Source of the DNA: Microbacterium sp.
Lineage (GTDB): Bacteria > Actinomycetota > Actinomycetes > Actinomycetales > Microbacteriaceae
Direction of reading: 5' to 3'
NCBI GenBank assembly: GCA_031277945.1
Contig: JAITLK010000001.1
Span: 124,001-188,000 of the forward strand
DNA length: 64,000 nt
The first letter of the stretch is position 1. The number at the start of each line of letters is the position of its first letter. The notes under the pieces were generated by a model. The model saw nothing but the letters and a program-made list of their open reading frames with translations. It ran no database searches and was not told the origin of the DNA. Both the position numbers and the translations under genes were made by a program. Shown in pieces: positions 44,977-52,731 of the stretch.

Positions 44977-45516
44977 TCACGCAGTGCGACGCGCGCGGCG
45001 CGCGGCGAGCTCGTCGACAGGATCGGGAGCCGTGGGGTCGAACTGCACCAGCGTGGACTCGACCTCGCGCAGGACCTTGCCCACCGCGATGCCGAAGACG
45101 CCCTGACCGCGGCTGACCAGGTCGATGACCTCGTCGTTCGATGTGCACAGATACACCGAGGCACCATCGCTCATGAGCGTGATGCCGGCGAGATCGCGGA
45201 TGCCCTGGGCGCGCAGCTGCTCGACCGCTGTGCGGATCTGCTGCAGCGAGATCCCCGTGTCCAGGAGGCGCTTGACCAGCTTGAGCACGAGAATGTCCCG
45301 GAAGCCGTAGAGACGCTGCGAACCGGAACCGGATGCACCACGCACCGTGGGTTCGACGAGCTCGGTGCGGGCCCAGTAGTCCAGCTGACGGTAGGTGATG
45401 CCTGCGGCGCGGGCGGCCTGCGCACCGCGGTAGCCCACCTCGTTGCCGAGCTCGGGCATGCCGTCGGTGAAGAGAAGCTCAGCGGAGAACTGCGCCTCAT
45501 CGCCCTCGTCGAGCAT
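44977..45516 (-). CDS. MerR family transcriptional regulator (Rv1830/McdR-like)
   Basis: 179 residues from the ATG at 45516, which has AGGAGGTG eight bases upstream; the frame extends ten codons further but that part covers the ribosome site. The MerR helix-turn-helix is at about 25-95 (GYRGAQAARAAGITYRQLDY, then SQRLYGFRDILVLKLVKRLL). A C-terminal domain (about 105-175) is shared with Rv1830-type regulators linked to cell division in mycobacteria. It follows ftsR, and a GTAGAA/TTCTAC inverted repeat lies just upstream of its ribosome site. Confidence 0.93.
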   Translation of the reverse strand: MLDEGDEAQFSAELLFTDGMPELGNEVGYRGAQAARAAGITYRQLDYWARTELVEPTVRGASGSGSQRLYGFRDILVLKLVKRLLDTGISLQQIRTAVEQLRAQGIRDLAGITLMSDGASVYLCTSNDEVIDLVSRGQGVFGIAVGKVLREVESTLVQFDPTAPDPVDELAARRARRTA

Positions 45517-45532
45517 ATGCCCGCACCTCCTG

Positions 45533-45553
45533 GTAGAAACTTTCAACTTCTAC
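45533..45553 (+). promoter_or_regulatory. Inverted repeat GTAGAA-N9-TTCTAC upstream of the second MerR gene
   Basis: A 21-base inverted repeat sits just upstream of the MerR gene, in the 103-base gap after ftsR. It contains ACTTTCAACTTCTAC (45539-45553), which matches the ftsZ leader element at 11304-11318 in 13 of 15 positions. A second repeat, AACTTT and AAAGTT, overlaps it. Confidence 0.6.
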
Positions 45554-45619
45554 TCCAAAGTTAGAGCAGGAGTCGTCCTCTCGCCGAGACATTCGCGTGA
45601 GCGATTCGGCGTGTCGCCC

Positions 45620-46303
45620 TCAGGAAGAGAGCATCCGCTCGAGGGCGGACTTCACGAAGATCTGTCGCACCTCATCCAACCGCGCTGCGAGCTCCGGGGC
45701 AACCTCATCGGCGCGCGCGCGGGATGGCGCATCGGTGCGACGAAGGAGCGGGGTGAGGGCGGATTCGATGAGGGCGACCTCGCGCTCCGCCGACTGCCGG
45801 AGGCCGCGCACGTGACGAGGTTCGATGCCGTGCTGATCCAGCGCCACAAGCGCCCGCAGCATCGTCAGCGCCTGCTCGCCGTAGGAATCACCCGCGGAGA
45901 TGAGCCCGGTGCTGATCGCATCATTGAGGAGCTGAGCTCCGGATCCGCTCGCCGCCAGCAACTCCGCACGGTTGTACCTGCGGGCCGTGGAGTGAATGGT
46001 GAGCGGGACGGGGATGGCCGGTTCGCGCCCGGCGTCGATGTCGTCGAGGTAGTCGCGAATCACCTGGAGCGGAAGGTAGTGATCCCGCTGCAGGGTGAGC
46101 GCGAGAGTGAGCCGCTGGACGTCTGCGGGCGAGAACTTCCGATAACCCTTGGGCGTGCGCGCCGGCGTGACGATGCCCTGGACCTCCAGGAATCGAAGCT
46201 TGGAGCTGGTGAGCGCCGGGAACTCCGGCGACAGCCTTCGCAGCACCTGCCCGATGCCGAGAAGAGAACCGGAAGCCGCCCGTGCGTCGGCGGCGGCGGC
46301 CAT
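45620..46303 (-). CDS. ftsR: FtsR, MerR family regulator (Rv1828-like)
   Basis: 227 residues. A MerR-type winged helix (about 15-85, with LTSSKLRFLEVQGIVTPART and GYRKFSPADVQRL) precedes a C-terminal effector/dimer domain. The family is encoded next to garA across actinobacteria; in Corynebacterium glutamicum FtsR is reported to activate ftsZ. Its ATG overlaps the garA stop (TGATG). The next gene of the mycobacterial order, a bifunctional nuclease (Rv1829), is absent here, and the second MerR gene follows directly. Confidence 0.93.
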   Translation of the reverse strand: MAAAADARAASGSLLGIGQVLRRLSPEFPALTSSKLRFLEVQGIVTPARTPKGYRKFSPADVQRLTLALTLQRDHYLPLQVIRDYLDDIDAGREPAIPVPLTIHSTARRYNRAELLAASGSGAQLLNDAISTGLISAGDSYGEQALTMLRALVALDQHGIEPRHVRGLRQSAEREVALIESALTPLLRRTDAPSRARADEVAPELAARLDEVRQIFVKSALERMLSS

Positions 46304-46788
46304 CAGGCGTTGGTTCCGAGATCAGCGGGCGAGGCGAAGAAGTTCAGACGGAACTTTCCGATGCGCACTTCCGCACCGTTGGTCAGAACGCCCCGATCGG
46401 CGCGTTCCCCGTTCAGGTAGGTGCCGTTGAGCGAACGCTGATCGATCATCTCGAACGTACGACCGCTGCGAACGATCTCAGCATGACGACGCGACACCGT
46501 GACGTCATCGAAGAAGATGTCGGCCTCAGGGTGACGACCGATGGTCGTGACGTCTCCGTCGACCAGGTATCGCGCACCCGCGGTGGGGCCGGAGCGAACC
46601 AGCAGGATCGCGGAACCGGACGGCAGCGCGCCGATGGCGTCGACTTCAGCCTCCGACAACTCGGCTCCGAAGGGCACGAACGACAGATCGGAGTCGTGAC
46701 CACCGAACGTCTGGGTGTTGTCCGATCCCCGGTCGCACCGGTCACCTTCGCGGTGGACCTGGCTCAGGCCGTTCTCATCTGCAGACAC
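46303..46788 (-). CDS. garA: FHA domain protein (GarA/OdhI-like)
   Basis: 161 residues from the GTG at 46788, with AGGAGG six bases upstream. A disordered N-terminus carries the Thr-containing DNTQTFG segment (about 27), the place where GarA/OdhI is phosphorylated by PknB/PknG, though the classical ETTSVF motif is not conserved. The C-terminal FHA domain (about 70-150) has TTIGRHPEADIFFDDVTVSR and RSLNGTYLNG. GarA/OdhI inhibits 2-oxoglutarate dehydrogenase when unphosphorylated. That link is consistent with the nearby lpdA gene but not proven. Confidence 0.9.
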   Translation of the reverse strand: MSADENGLSQVHREGDRCDRGSDNTQTFGGHDSDLSFVPFGAELSEAEVDAIGALPSGSAILLVRSGPTAGARYLVDGDVTTIGRHPEADIFFDDVTVSRRHAEIVRSGRTFEMIDQRSLNGTYLNGERADRGVLTNGAEVRIGKFRLNFFASPADLGTNA

Positions 46789-46915
46789 GCTCGTCCTCCT
46801 TCGTCTGACCAGCCTATCCGAATCACGTTGAGGACAGGCAATCCGAGAGATGGGTATCCGATACATCTCTGTGTTGATGATGCAACGACCAGCGCACGAC
46901 GACGGTCGCCTCCCG

Positions 46916-47482
46916 TCAGCTGTGGACAGCCGCCTGGATCATCGCCCGCAGTGGAGCGCGCAGCGCCTCCAGCGACATTCCTTCCGAAACCCCCACCACG
47001 GCTCGCTGCACAGCACCGGCGAGGAGCAACGACACCGCCGGGCGTCGGATCGGATCCAGTTCAGCGCGCTCGAGCGCATCCCCGAGCAACGAGGCCGCGT
47101 ACTCACGTTCGAGGGCCACCCACCGCGCACGGTCCATCACCGCGGGGCCGTCGACGAGGAGGATACGCCGGTGGCGATCGTCCGCGCACGCCGCCACGTA
47201 GGCCAATGCGCCATCGAGGAGCACGTCGATCGGGTCGTTGAGACCGGCTGCGGCCGCAGCCGCCTGCTCTGCGGCTTCGGCGTGCGCGTGTTCGACGACT
47301 TCGGCGAACAGGGCTGTCTTGTCGGCCCAGTTGTGGTAGACCGCTCCCCTGCTCACACCGACCGCTCCAGCCACGTCGCCGACCGAGACCGCGTGAAACC
47401 CCCGCTCGGCGAAAAGCGCCGCGGCCGTCGCCAGCAACGAGATGCGGGTCCGCTCCGCGGCGGCCCGTGTGGCACGAGGCAT
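46916..47482 (-). CDS. TetR family transcriptional regulator
   Basis: 188 residues. The start at 47482 (MPRATRAAAERT) has GGGAG upstream. The N-terminal helix-turn-helix is at about 10-58 (RISLLATAAALFAERGFHAV, then GAVGVSRGAVYHNWADKTAL). The C-terminal ligand domain is variable and Ala-rich. It is divergent from lpdA, and a large palindrome between the two genes is its probable operator, so it likely represses its own transcription. Effector unknown. Confidence 0.94.
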   Translation of the reverse strand: MPRATRAAAERTRISLLATAAALFAERGFHAVSVGDVAGAVGVSRGAVYHNWADKTALFAEVVEHAHAEAAEQAAAAAAGLNDPIDVLLDGALAYVAACADDRHRRILLVDGPAVMDRARWVALEREYAASLLGDALERAELDPIRRPAVSLLLAGAVQRAVVGVSEGMSLEALRAPLRAMIQAAVHS

Positions 47483-47491
47483 ACGAGCTCC

Positions 47492-47534
47492 CTCTCTGAG
47501 CGTTACGTACACAGTGTACGTAACGCTCGGAGAG
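47492..47534. promoter_or_regulatory. 43-base palindromic operator between tetR and lpdA
   Basis: A perfect 31-base core (arm GAGCGTTACGTACAC at 47498-47512, its complement at 47514-47528, one central base) is extended on both sides by CTCTC/GAGAG after a single mismatch. It starts 10 bases upstream of the tetR start codon and ends 35 bases before the predicted lpdA -10. Confidence 0.8.
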
Positions 47535-47569
47535 CTTCGTGCCAGGCGAGATCGGCCCCGGCAGAGCGC

Positions 47570-47575
47570 TAGGCT
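47570..47575 (+). promoter_or_regulatory. Leaderless-type -10 hexamer (TAGGCT) of lpdA
   Basis: TAGGCT is followed by GGAGGC and the lpdA ATG at 47582. The GGAGG is too close to the start for normal pairing; the spacing fits the leaderless layout. Confidence 0.55.
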
Positions 47576-47581
47576 GGAGGC

Positions 47582-48982
47582 ATGCCTCACTATGACGTCG
47601 TCATCCTCGGCGCGGGCCCCGGCGGATACGTCGCGGCCGTGCGAAGCGCTCAGCTCGGACTGTCCACCGCGATCATCGAAGAGAAGTACTGGGGAGGCGT
47701 CTGCCTCAACGTCGGGTGCATCCCGTCGAAGTCGCTTCTGAAGAACGCCGAGATCGCCCACACGCTGACTCACAAGCTGGACTTCTTCGGCATCTCCGGT
47801 CAGAACATCTCCATGGACTACGGCGTGGCCTGGGATCGCTCACGCGAGGTGGCCGACGGCCGCGTCAAGGGCATCCACTACCTGATGAAGAAGAACAAGG
47901 TCACCGAGTACGACGGCCGTGGCACCTTCGTCGACGCCAACACCATCTCCGTCGCGCTCAGCAAGGGCGGCGAGGAGACGGTCACGTTCGACAACGTCAT
48001 CATCGCCACCGGCTCGACCGTGCGCCTGCTGCCCGGCGTGCAGCTGAGCGAGAACGTCGTCACGTACGAGAAGCAGATCCTCACGCGCGACGTCCCTGAG
48101 TCCATCGTCATCGTGGGCGCCGGCGCCATCGGCATGGAGTTCGCCTATGTGCTCTCCAACTTCGGCGCCAAGGTCACCATCATCGAGTTCCTCGATCGCG
48201 CCCTCCCCAACGAGGACGCCGATGTCTCGAAGGAGATCCAGAAGCAGTACCGCAACTACGGGATCGACATCCTCACCTCCACCAAGGTCGAGACGATCAC
48301 CGACAACGGCGGCAACGTCACGGTCACCTACACCGGCAAGGACGGCCAGGCGGGCTCCATCGACGCATCCAAGGTCCTGATGTCGGTCGGGTTCGCCCCG
48401 AACGTGACCGGCTACGGCCTGGAGAACACGGGTGTCGCCCTCACCGACCGCGGCGCCATCGACATCGACGACCACATGCGCACCAACGTGCCGCACATCT
48501 ACGCGATCGGGGACGTGACCGCCAAGCTGCAGCTGGCCCACGTCGCCGAGGCCCAGGGTGTCGTCGCCGCGGAAACCATCGGCGACGCCGAGACCATGAC
48601 CCTCGGCGACTACCGCATGATGCCGCGCGCTACGTTCTGCCAGCCGCAGGTGGCGTCGTTCGGTCTCACCGAGCAGCAGGCGAAGGATGCCGGCCACGAC
48701 ATCAAGGTGGCCACCTTCCCGTTCATGGCCAACGGCAAGGCGCACGGCCTCGGCGAGCCGGTCGGCTTCGTCAAGGTCGTCGCCGACGCGGAGCACCTCG
48801 AGCTCCTCGGCGCTCACATGATCGGCCCGGACGTGTCCGAGCTTCTGCCCGAGCTCACGCTCGCGCAGAAGTGGGACCTCACGGCCTGGGAGCTCGCACG
48901 CAACGTGCACACGCACCCGACGCTGTCGGAGGCGCTGCAGGAGACGTTCCACGGCCTCACCGGCCACATGATCAACTTCTGA
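47582..48982 (+). CDS. lpdA: Dihydrolipoyl dehydrogenase
   Basis: E3 flavoenzyme of the pyruvate and 2-oxoglutarate dehydrogenase complexes; it reoxidises dihydrolipoamide with NAD. 466 residues. The FAD loop is [12 protein letters not shown] (7-18), the redox disulfide is [16 protein letters not shown] (about 38-53) and the NAD loop is [19 protein letters not shown] (about 178). The C-terminal catalytic His-Glu pair is in [16 protein letters not shown]. It is a single gene, not in a complex operon, and ends at a strong terminator. Confidence 0.98.
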   Translation: MPHYDVVILGAGPGGYVAAVRSAQLGLSTAIIEEKYWGGVCLNVGCIPSKSLLKNAEIAHTLTHKLDFFGISGQNISMDYGVAWDRSREVADGRVKGIHYLMKKNKVTEYDGRGTFVDANTISVALSKGGEETVTFDNVIIATGSTVRLLPGVQLSENVVTYEKQILTRDVPESIVIVGAGAIGMEFAYVLSNFGAKVTIIEFLDRALPNEDADVSKEIQKQYRNYGIDILTSTKVETITDNGGNVTVTYTGKDGQAGSIDASKVLMSVGFAPNVTGYGLENTGVALTDRGAIDIDDHMRTNVPHIYAIGDVTAKLQLAHVAEAQGVVAAETIGDAETMTLGDYRMMPRATFCQPQVASFGLTEQQAKDAGHDIKVATFPFMANGKAHGLGEPVGFVKVVADAEHLELLGAHMIGPDVSELLPELTLAQKWDLTAWELARNVHTHPTLSEALQETFHGLTGHMINF

Positions 48983-48987
48983 TCGAT

Positions 48988-49033
48988 CACGCTGAGGGCG
49001 CCGTCCGGATCACCGGACGGTGCCCTCAGCGTG
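48988..49033 (+). terminator. Terminator of lpdA
   Basis: A 21-base stem (48988-49008 with 49013-49033) with one G-T wobble and a four-base ATCA loop lies directly after the stop. No clear T tract follows, as is common in high-GC actinobacteria. Confidence 0.75.
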
Positions 49034-49121
49034 TCACCGTCGGTTCGACGGTTGTTGCGCCATCGATCGCTGTCGTGCGGAAGACGCGTTCCAGTCCCCC
49101 ACCAGGCGGGGTATCTGGTCG

Positions 49122-49511
49122 TCAGTTCTCCGAGCGGTGTGCGAACCTCGCTGGATCGACCGGCCGGTCGCGTCGAGGGATGCCTTCGAGCACGAGCAGG
49201 TAGGACTCGGTCACCAGTTCGCGAAGAAGCCCCTCGTCAACGCCTGCACCGGCGTACACCGTGATCCAGTGCTTCTTGTTCATGTGATAGCCCGCGGTGA
49301 TCTCGTCGTATGACTCCCGCAGAGCACGTGCGTCTTCCGGCGCCGATTTGAGCGTCACGCGGACGTCGCCACCATAGTCGGTGTGAAGCATGAAGACTTT
49401 GCCTCGCACCTTGTAGACGTCCCACTCCGGCCCGAAGGGATGACTGAGCTCGGCGCCGGGGAGTTCATCCGCACGTCTGGCCGCCACATCATGAAGGTGC
49501 TCTGCGAGCAT
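49122..49511 (-). CDS. MmcQ/YjbR family protein
   Basis: 129 residues of the double-wing MmcQ/YjbR fold. It has the family features HPFGPEWDVYKVRGKVFML (about 24-42), VTLKSAPEDARALRESYDEI and HMNKKHWITV. Members are thought to bind DNA but have no established role. The ATG at 49511 has GAGGAG upstream and follows the CYTH gene by 27 bases. Confidence 0.93.
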   Translation of the reverse strand: MLAEHLHDVAARRADELPGAELSHPFGPEWDVYKVRGKVFMLHTDYGGDVRVTLKSAPEDARALRESYDEITAGYHMNKKHWITVYAGAGVDEGLLRELVTESYLLVLEGIPRRDRPVDPARFAHRSEN

Positions 49512-49538
49512 GCTGTCTCCTCTCCTCAGCAGCGCGGT

Positions 49539-50156
49539 TCAGTGGCCGAGTGCGCGAGCCAGCTTCGATGCGGACGACGCCGGACGTGCACCTGCTTCAT
49601 GGGCGAGCCGGGTGGCCGCGGCGAAGAAGTCGTCCCGCTCACGGCGATCCGCCGGCGCCGCCGGCCCGAGCTCGACCTCCCATTCGCGCCAGGCGCGTGC
49701 CTGACCTGATCGCAGGTCTTCCGCCTCGACGTGGTCGTCCACCATCTCGGCGAGGACCCGGCCGTCGCGATCGCGCAGCTCGAAGGCGTGCCTTTCATTG
49801 CGGATGCGTGCCAGCGGGACGAGGGGCTCCTGCGTCCATTCGGCCGCGGCCTGCCGCACGGTATCGGGGATGTCGATTCCAGGCGTGATGGGCCAGTGCA
49901 GTTCCACTCGACCGCCGTCGATGATCGGTCCCTTCAGGTGCCAGCCTTCGTCCGGCCCTCCGGTGCGGCGCCGAATGGCAACGCCCGATCGCGCCAGCGT
50001 TCCCGACGCCGTGTCCAGGTACAGCGCGTCTAGCGGCCGAACCTCCGGACCCACGACCTGATGAACGCCAGGGAGGACACTCCAATCCGGAAGCGAAGTC
50101 GTGGTGTCTGCGTCGAAGGTGACCTCGATCTCGATGCTGCGCTTCGGCTCGGCCAC
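49539..50156 (-). CDS. CYTH domain protein (triphosphate tunnel family)
   Basis: 205 residues. The N-terminal EIEVTFDAD corresponds to the CYTH signature ExExK, but the Lys position is Thr. Downstream charged strands of the tunnel are recognisable (LDALYLDTASGTLARSGVAI, RRRTGGPDEGWHLKGP, EMVDDHVEAEDL, WREWEVEL). CYTH enzymes hydrolyse inorganic triphosphate or organic triphosphates with a metal. No CHAD domain is fused. The start is a GTG one base after the upstream stop. Activity is uncertain given the signature change. Confidence 0.9.
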   Translation of the reverse strand: MAEPKRSIEIEVTFDADTTTSLPDWSVLPGVHQVVGPEVRPLDALYLDTASGTLARSGVAIRRRTGGPDEGWHLKGPIIDGGRVELHWPITPGIDIPDTVRQAAAEWTQEPLVPLARIRNERHAFELRDRDGRVLAEMVDDHVEAEDLRSGQARAWREWEVELGPAAPADRRERDDFFAAATRLAHEAGARPASSASKLARALGH

Positions 50157-50157
50157 G

Positions 50158-50379
50158 TCAGTCGTCAGAAGGATTGATGGGCTCGGTGTCCTCGACGAAG
50201 TGGAACTCCGCCGTCGTGGCGCCGTCAGCTGCGCCGGTGTTCTCCAGAGCGCCAGCGCGCCGGTACACCACCTGCCCCTCGGAGTAAGGCAGGATCAGCT
50301 CGTCCTGATCGGCATCGTCAAGGGGCAGCAGCTGGCCGTCGAGCGGGCCACCGGAAAGTCGTGCAATCGCCATGGGCAC
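50158..50379 (-). CDS. Small uncharacterised actinobacterial protein
   Basis: 73 residues, acidic, no membrane segment. It opens MPMAIARLSGGPLDGQLLPL, a pattern of short beta-rich proteins I cannot name. The GTG at 50379 is preceded by GGGAG six bases upstream; an ATG two codons later is also possible. It reads into the CYTH gene with one base between, so the two are coupled, and MmcQ/YjbR follows. Confidence 0.75.
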   Translation of the reverse strand: MPMAIARLSGGPLDGQLLPLDDADQDELILPYSEGQVVYRRAGALENTGAADGATTAEFHFVEDTEPINPSDD

Positions 50380-50526
50380 ATGCTACTCCCGGGCACCGAC
50401 ATCGCTCCGGCGACGCGGCACGGCCACGTGAGGGTGTCGGAGATGCAACCACCTGTGTCTCACGCGGTTTCCTGCGAGCCGCATCCGGTCCGGCCAGAAC
50501 TGCCGAGTGCAGCGAAGAGTGTGCGC

Positions 50527-51111
50527 TCACCGCAGGAGCAGGCCGCACCAGGCGCCGAGAATCAGGAACGGGCCGAACGCCACGGGCTGGTTCGCGCGCA
50601 GGCGTCGGAGCGCCAGACCTCCGAGCGCGAACACGCCAGCGCTGATGAAAGCGGCCGCGAAGCAGATGGCGAGCGACTCCCAGGACACCCAGGACGTGAG
50701 CGCACCCAGGAGACCGGCGAGTTTCACATCGCCGCCTCCCATCCCACCCGAACGCAGCATCGACAGCAGAAGGAACGCGAGGAACGACCCCAGCGCCCCT
50801 CCCGCCGCCCGCAGTACAGCGACACTGTCGCCCTCCTGGCTCCAGCCGATCAGCACACATGTCAGCAGAGCGGCGAAGCTTGAGAGCATGAGCGAATTGG
50901 GGAGGCGGTGCTCGGTGATGTCGATCACGGTGAATGCAGCGCCGGCTACCGCGAGGACGAAGATCATCGCCGCACCAACCAGCGGAGATCCGGGGAGCGG
51001 CAGACGATCGCTGATCATGGCATCGACGGCGAGAAGGAACGCCACGAGGCTGAGCGCCGCCGTGCAGATGACGACGCCCCATCGACGGATCTGCTGCTGC
51101 GATGCGCTCAT
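50527..51111 (-). CDS. A24 family prepilin peptidase-like membrane protein
   Basis: 194 residues with about six membrane segments. Both aspartic-protease motifs of the type IV prepilin peptidase family are present: DITEHRLPN (about 71) and GMGGGDVKLAG (about 123, the GxGD-type motif). There is no N-terminal methyltransferase domain, as in actinobacterial TadV/CpaA-type enzymes. It is alone: no pilin, ATPase or Tad genes are near. The ATG at 51111 has TATCCT six bases upstream and no ribosome site, so it is probably leaderless. Confidence 0.9.
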   Translation of the reverse strand: MSASQQQIRRWGVVICTAALSLVAFLLAVDAMISDRLPLPGSPLVGAAMIFVLAVAGAAFTVIDITEHRLPNSLMLSSFAALLTCVLIGWSQEGDSVAVLRAAGGALGSFLAFLLLSMLRSGGMGGGDVKLAGLLGALTSWVSWESLAICFAAAFISAGVFALGGLALRRLRANQPVAFGPFLILGAWCGLLLR

Positions 51112-51117
51112 CCCGGG

Positions 51118-51123
51118 AGGATA
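51118..51123 (-). promoter_or_regulatory. Leaderless-type -10 hexamer (TATCCT) of the prepilin peptidase gene
   Basis: TATCCT, then CCCGGG, then the ATG at 51111. Confidence 0.55.
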
Positions 51124-51168
51124 GGCGGCTTCGCGCAACGACGATGTCGCCTGTGGACAGAGAGAAAT

Positions 51169-51207
51169 CGCCCGTCCGGAACCGAGGGGGTCGGCATCGG
51201 ACGGGCG
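51169..51207 (-). terminator. Hairpin with T-rich tail on the minus strand
   Basis: A ten-base stem CGCCCGTCCG (51169-51178 with 51198-51207) is followed on the minus strand by ATTTCTCTCT. No annotated gene ends here except the small open frame at 51247-51447, which it would terminate. Confidence 0.5.
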
Positions 51208-51246
51208 AAGCCGGGAGGAACGATCTCGGCCTGACCGTAACTCCTG

Positions 51247-51447
51247 CTATCGCCTTCGGGTGGCGACTCTCGCAGCGCAGGAGAACGAGTACTCCTCCGA
51301 GTATGAGACTTTTCTCATGAACTTGCAAACGCTCCCAGCATCTTCGGACCAAGCCCTCGGATCCAGCCCCTCCGCCACACGGATCGCCTTCTTGATGGGA
51401 AGAACGTACTCCTGCCCGACGCCCGGAATCTCTTGCCACTGACGCAC
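51247..51447 (-). CDS. Possible small protein of 66 residues, unknown
   Basis: An open frame from a GTG at 51447 with sequence unlike a random GC-rich shadow: VRQWQEIPGVGQEYVLPIKK and FMRKVSYSEEYSFSCAARVA are mixed, globular-looking stretches. A hairpin with a T-rich tail lies 40 bases past the stop in the same direction. Against it: no ribosome site, no leaderless hexamer at the right spacing, and a promoter region for the divergent hydrolase overlaps its start. It may be a gene remnant. Confidence 0.3.
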   Translation of the reverse strand: MRQWQEIPGVGQEYVLPIKKAIRVAEGLDPRAWSEDAGSVCKFMRKVSYSEEYSFSCAARVATRRR

Positions 51448-51465
51448 ACTGCCGGCACCGCGGCA

Positions 51466-51471
51466 TAGGCT
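51466..51471 (+). promoter_or_regulatory. Leaderless-type -10 hexamer (TAGGCT) of the serine hydrolase gene
   Basis: TAGGCT, then CTGCTC, then the ATG at 51478; no ribosome site. Confidence 0.6.
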
Positions 51472-51477
51472 CTGCTC

Positions 51478-52623
51478 ATGCGTGCAGAAGCTGTGGACAG
51501 GGCCGTCCAGGATGCGGTGGATGAGGGCATTCCGGGGATCATCGCGGGCGTGACGGGCATCGACGGCGTTCAGCACCTGACCGCACGGGGACGGCGCCTC
51601 GTCGACGCGCCCGATCCCGTCACCGCCGACGGGATCATCGCGCTGTACTCGGCGACCAAGCAGGTGACGGCGACTGCCGCCCTGCAGTGCGTCGAAGACG
51701 GTCTGTTCGAGCTGGACACGCCGGCTGTCCGGCTGGTCCCGGAAATCGAGCGCGTGGGGGTGCTGGAGAGCATCGACGAGGATGGGACGGCACGCACACG
51801 TCCGCCCCGCACCCCGATCACCGTGCGCGATCTGCTGCTGCACACATCGGGATTCGGGTATGACATGTTCGATGAGCGCCTCGCACTGCTCGCCCGCACC
51901 CGCCCCCGCACCACCACCCCGTTGCGCGATTCGCTGTTCCAGCCCTTACTGCACGATCCCGGCAAACAGTGGACGTACGGCATCTCGATGGATTGGCTGG
52001 GCCTGGTGATCGCAGCCGCGCGCGAGCAACGACTGGAGGAGGTTTTTCGCACCCGGATCTTCGACCCGTGCGCGATGACCGACACCTCCTTCGACATGCA
52101 CCCTGAGCGCGTTGCGCGGCTGGTGCCCGCACACCGCCGGCGCAGCGACGGCACGCTCCGCCCCTCACCGGCACTCCCGCCCGCGCGCCCCGAGGTGGAC
52201 ATGGGTGGACAGGGGTTGTTCGGCACGGTCGCCGACTACCTGGCCTTCCTGCGGGTCTGGCTCGGGGACGGCACCGCGCCAGGAGGACGCGTTCTGCGAC
52301 CGGAGACGGTGTCCTGGGCTGTCCAGGCGATGCCGGGCGTGACGGTGCATCCGTTCACGTCCGCGATCCCCGCGCTCACCCGGCCCGTGGACCTCTTCCC
52401 CGGCAGAGCGAAGTCCTGGGCGGTGTCACTGCTGCGCCTGGAGGAGGATCTCCCCGGTCGCCGCCGGGCGGGCTCCCTGTCGTGGGCAGGACTTGCCAAC
52501 GTGCACTTCTGGATCGATCGCAGCAGCGGCATCGCCGCGGTCTGGAGTGCGCAGCTCCTGCCCTGGTTCGATGATGCGGCGGAGCGGGGCCTGGACGCCT
52601 TCGAGCACGCCGTGTACTCCTGA
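51478..52623 (+). CDS. Serine hydrolase of the beta-lactamase/class C PBP family
   Basis: 381 residues of the esterase EstB/class C beta-lactamase fold. The SxxK catalytic motif is YSATKQVTATAAL (Ser about 59). The Tyr motif is WTYGISMDWLG (about 165), with YGIS in place of YxN. The third motif is not obvious. There is no signal peptide, so it is probably cytoplasmic and an esterase or amidase rather than a drug-resistance beta-lactamase. Substrate unknown. A hairpin follows the stop. Confidence 0.92.
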   Translation: MRAEAVDRAVQDAVDEGIPGIIAGVTGIDGVQHLTARGRRLVDAPDPVTADGIIALYSATKQVTATAALQCVEDGLFELDTPAVRLVPEIERVGVLESIDEDGTARTRPPRTPITVRDLLLHTSGFGYDMFDERLALLARTRPRTTTPLRDSLFQPLLHDPGKQWTYGISMDWLGLVIAAAREQRLEEVFRTRIFDPCAMTDTSFDMHPERVARLVPAHRRRSDGTLRPSPALPPARPEVDMGGQGLFGTVADYLAFLRVWLGDGTAPGGRVLRPETVSWAVQAMPGVTVHPFTSAIPALTRPVDLFPGRAKSWAVSLLRLEEDLPGRRRAGSLSWAGLANVHFWIDRSSGIAAVWSAQLLPWFDDAAERGLDAFEHAVYS

Positions 52624-52641
52624 CACCCGCCCCCCTGATCG

Positions 52642-52679
52642 AATTCGAGCGTCGGACGCCAATGTCCGACGTTCGAATT
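52642..52679 (+). terminator. Hairpin after the serine hydrolase gene
   Basis: 16-base arms (52642-52657 with 52664-52679) with one G-T wobble and a six-base GCCAAT loop lie about 20 bases after the stop. It separates the hydrolase from the imuA' promoter. Confidence 0.65.
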
Positions 52680-52705
52680 AGTGTGCTCGTATCGCGTTGC
52701 GATAT

Positions 52706-52725
52706 TCGAACATACTTTCTAGGAT
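52706..52725 (+). promoter_or_regulatory. LexA-like box and leaderless -10 of the imuA'-imuB-dnaE2 operon
   Basis: TCGAAC-ATAC-TTTCTA (52706-52721) matches the actinobacterial SOS box TCGAAC-N4-GTTCGA at ten of twelve fixed bases. It overlaps TAGGAT (52720-52725), which lies six bases before the ATG at 52732. LexA bound here would block the promoter, consistent with damage induction of this mutagenic operon. LexA itself is not encoded in the window. Confidence 0.55.
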
Positions 52726-52731
52726 TGATCC

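Noticed and set aside
50318..51466. A 382-codon frame overlapping the prepilin peptidase region
   Set aside because: It is in the wrong frame over a gene with clear aspartic-protease motifs, and it is Arg/Ser-rich.
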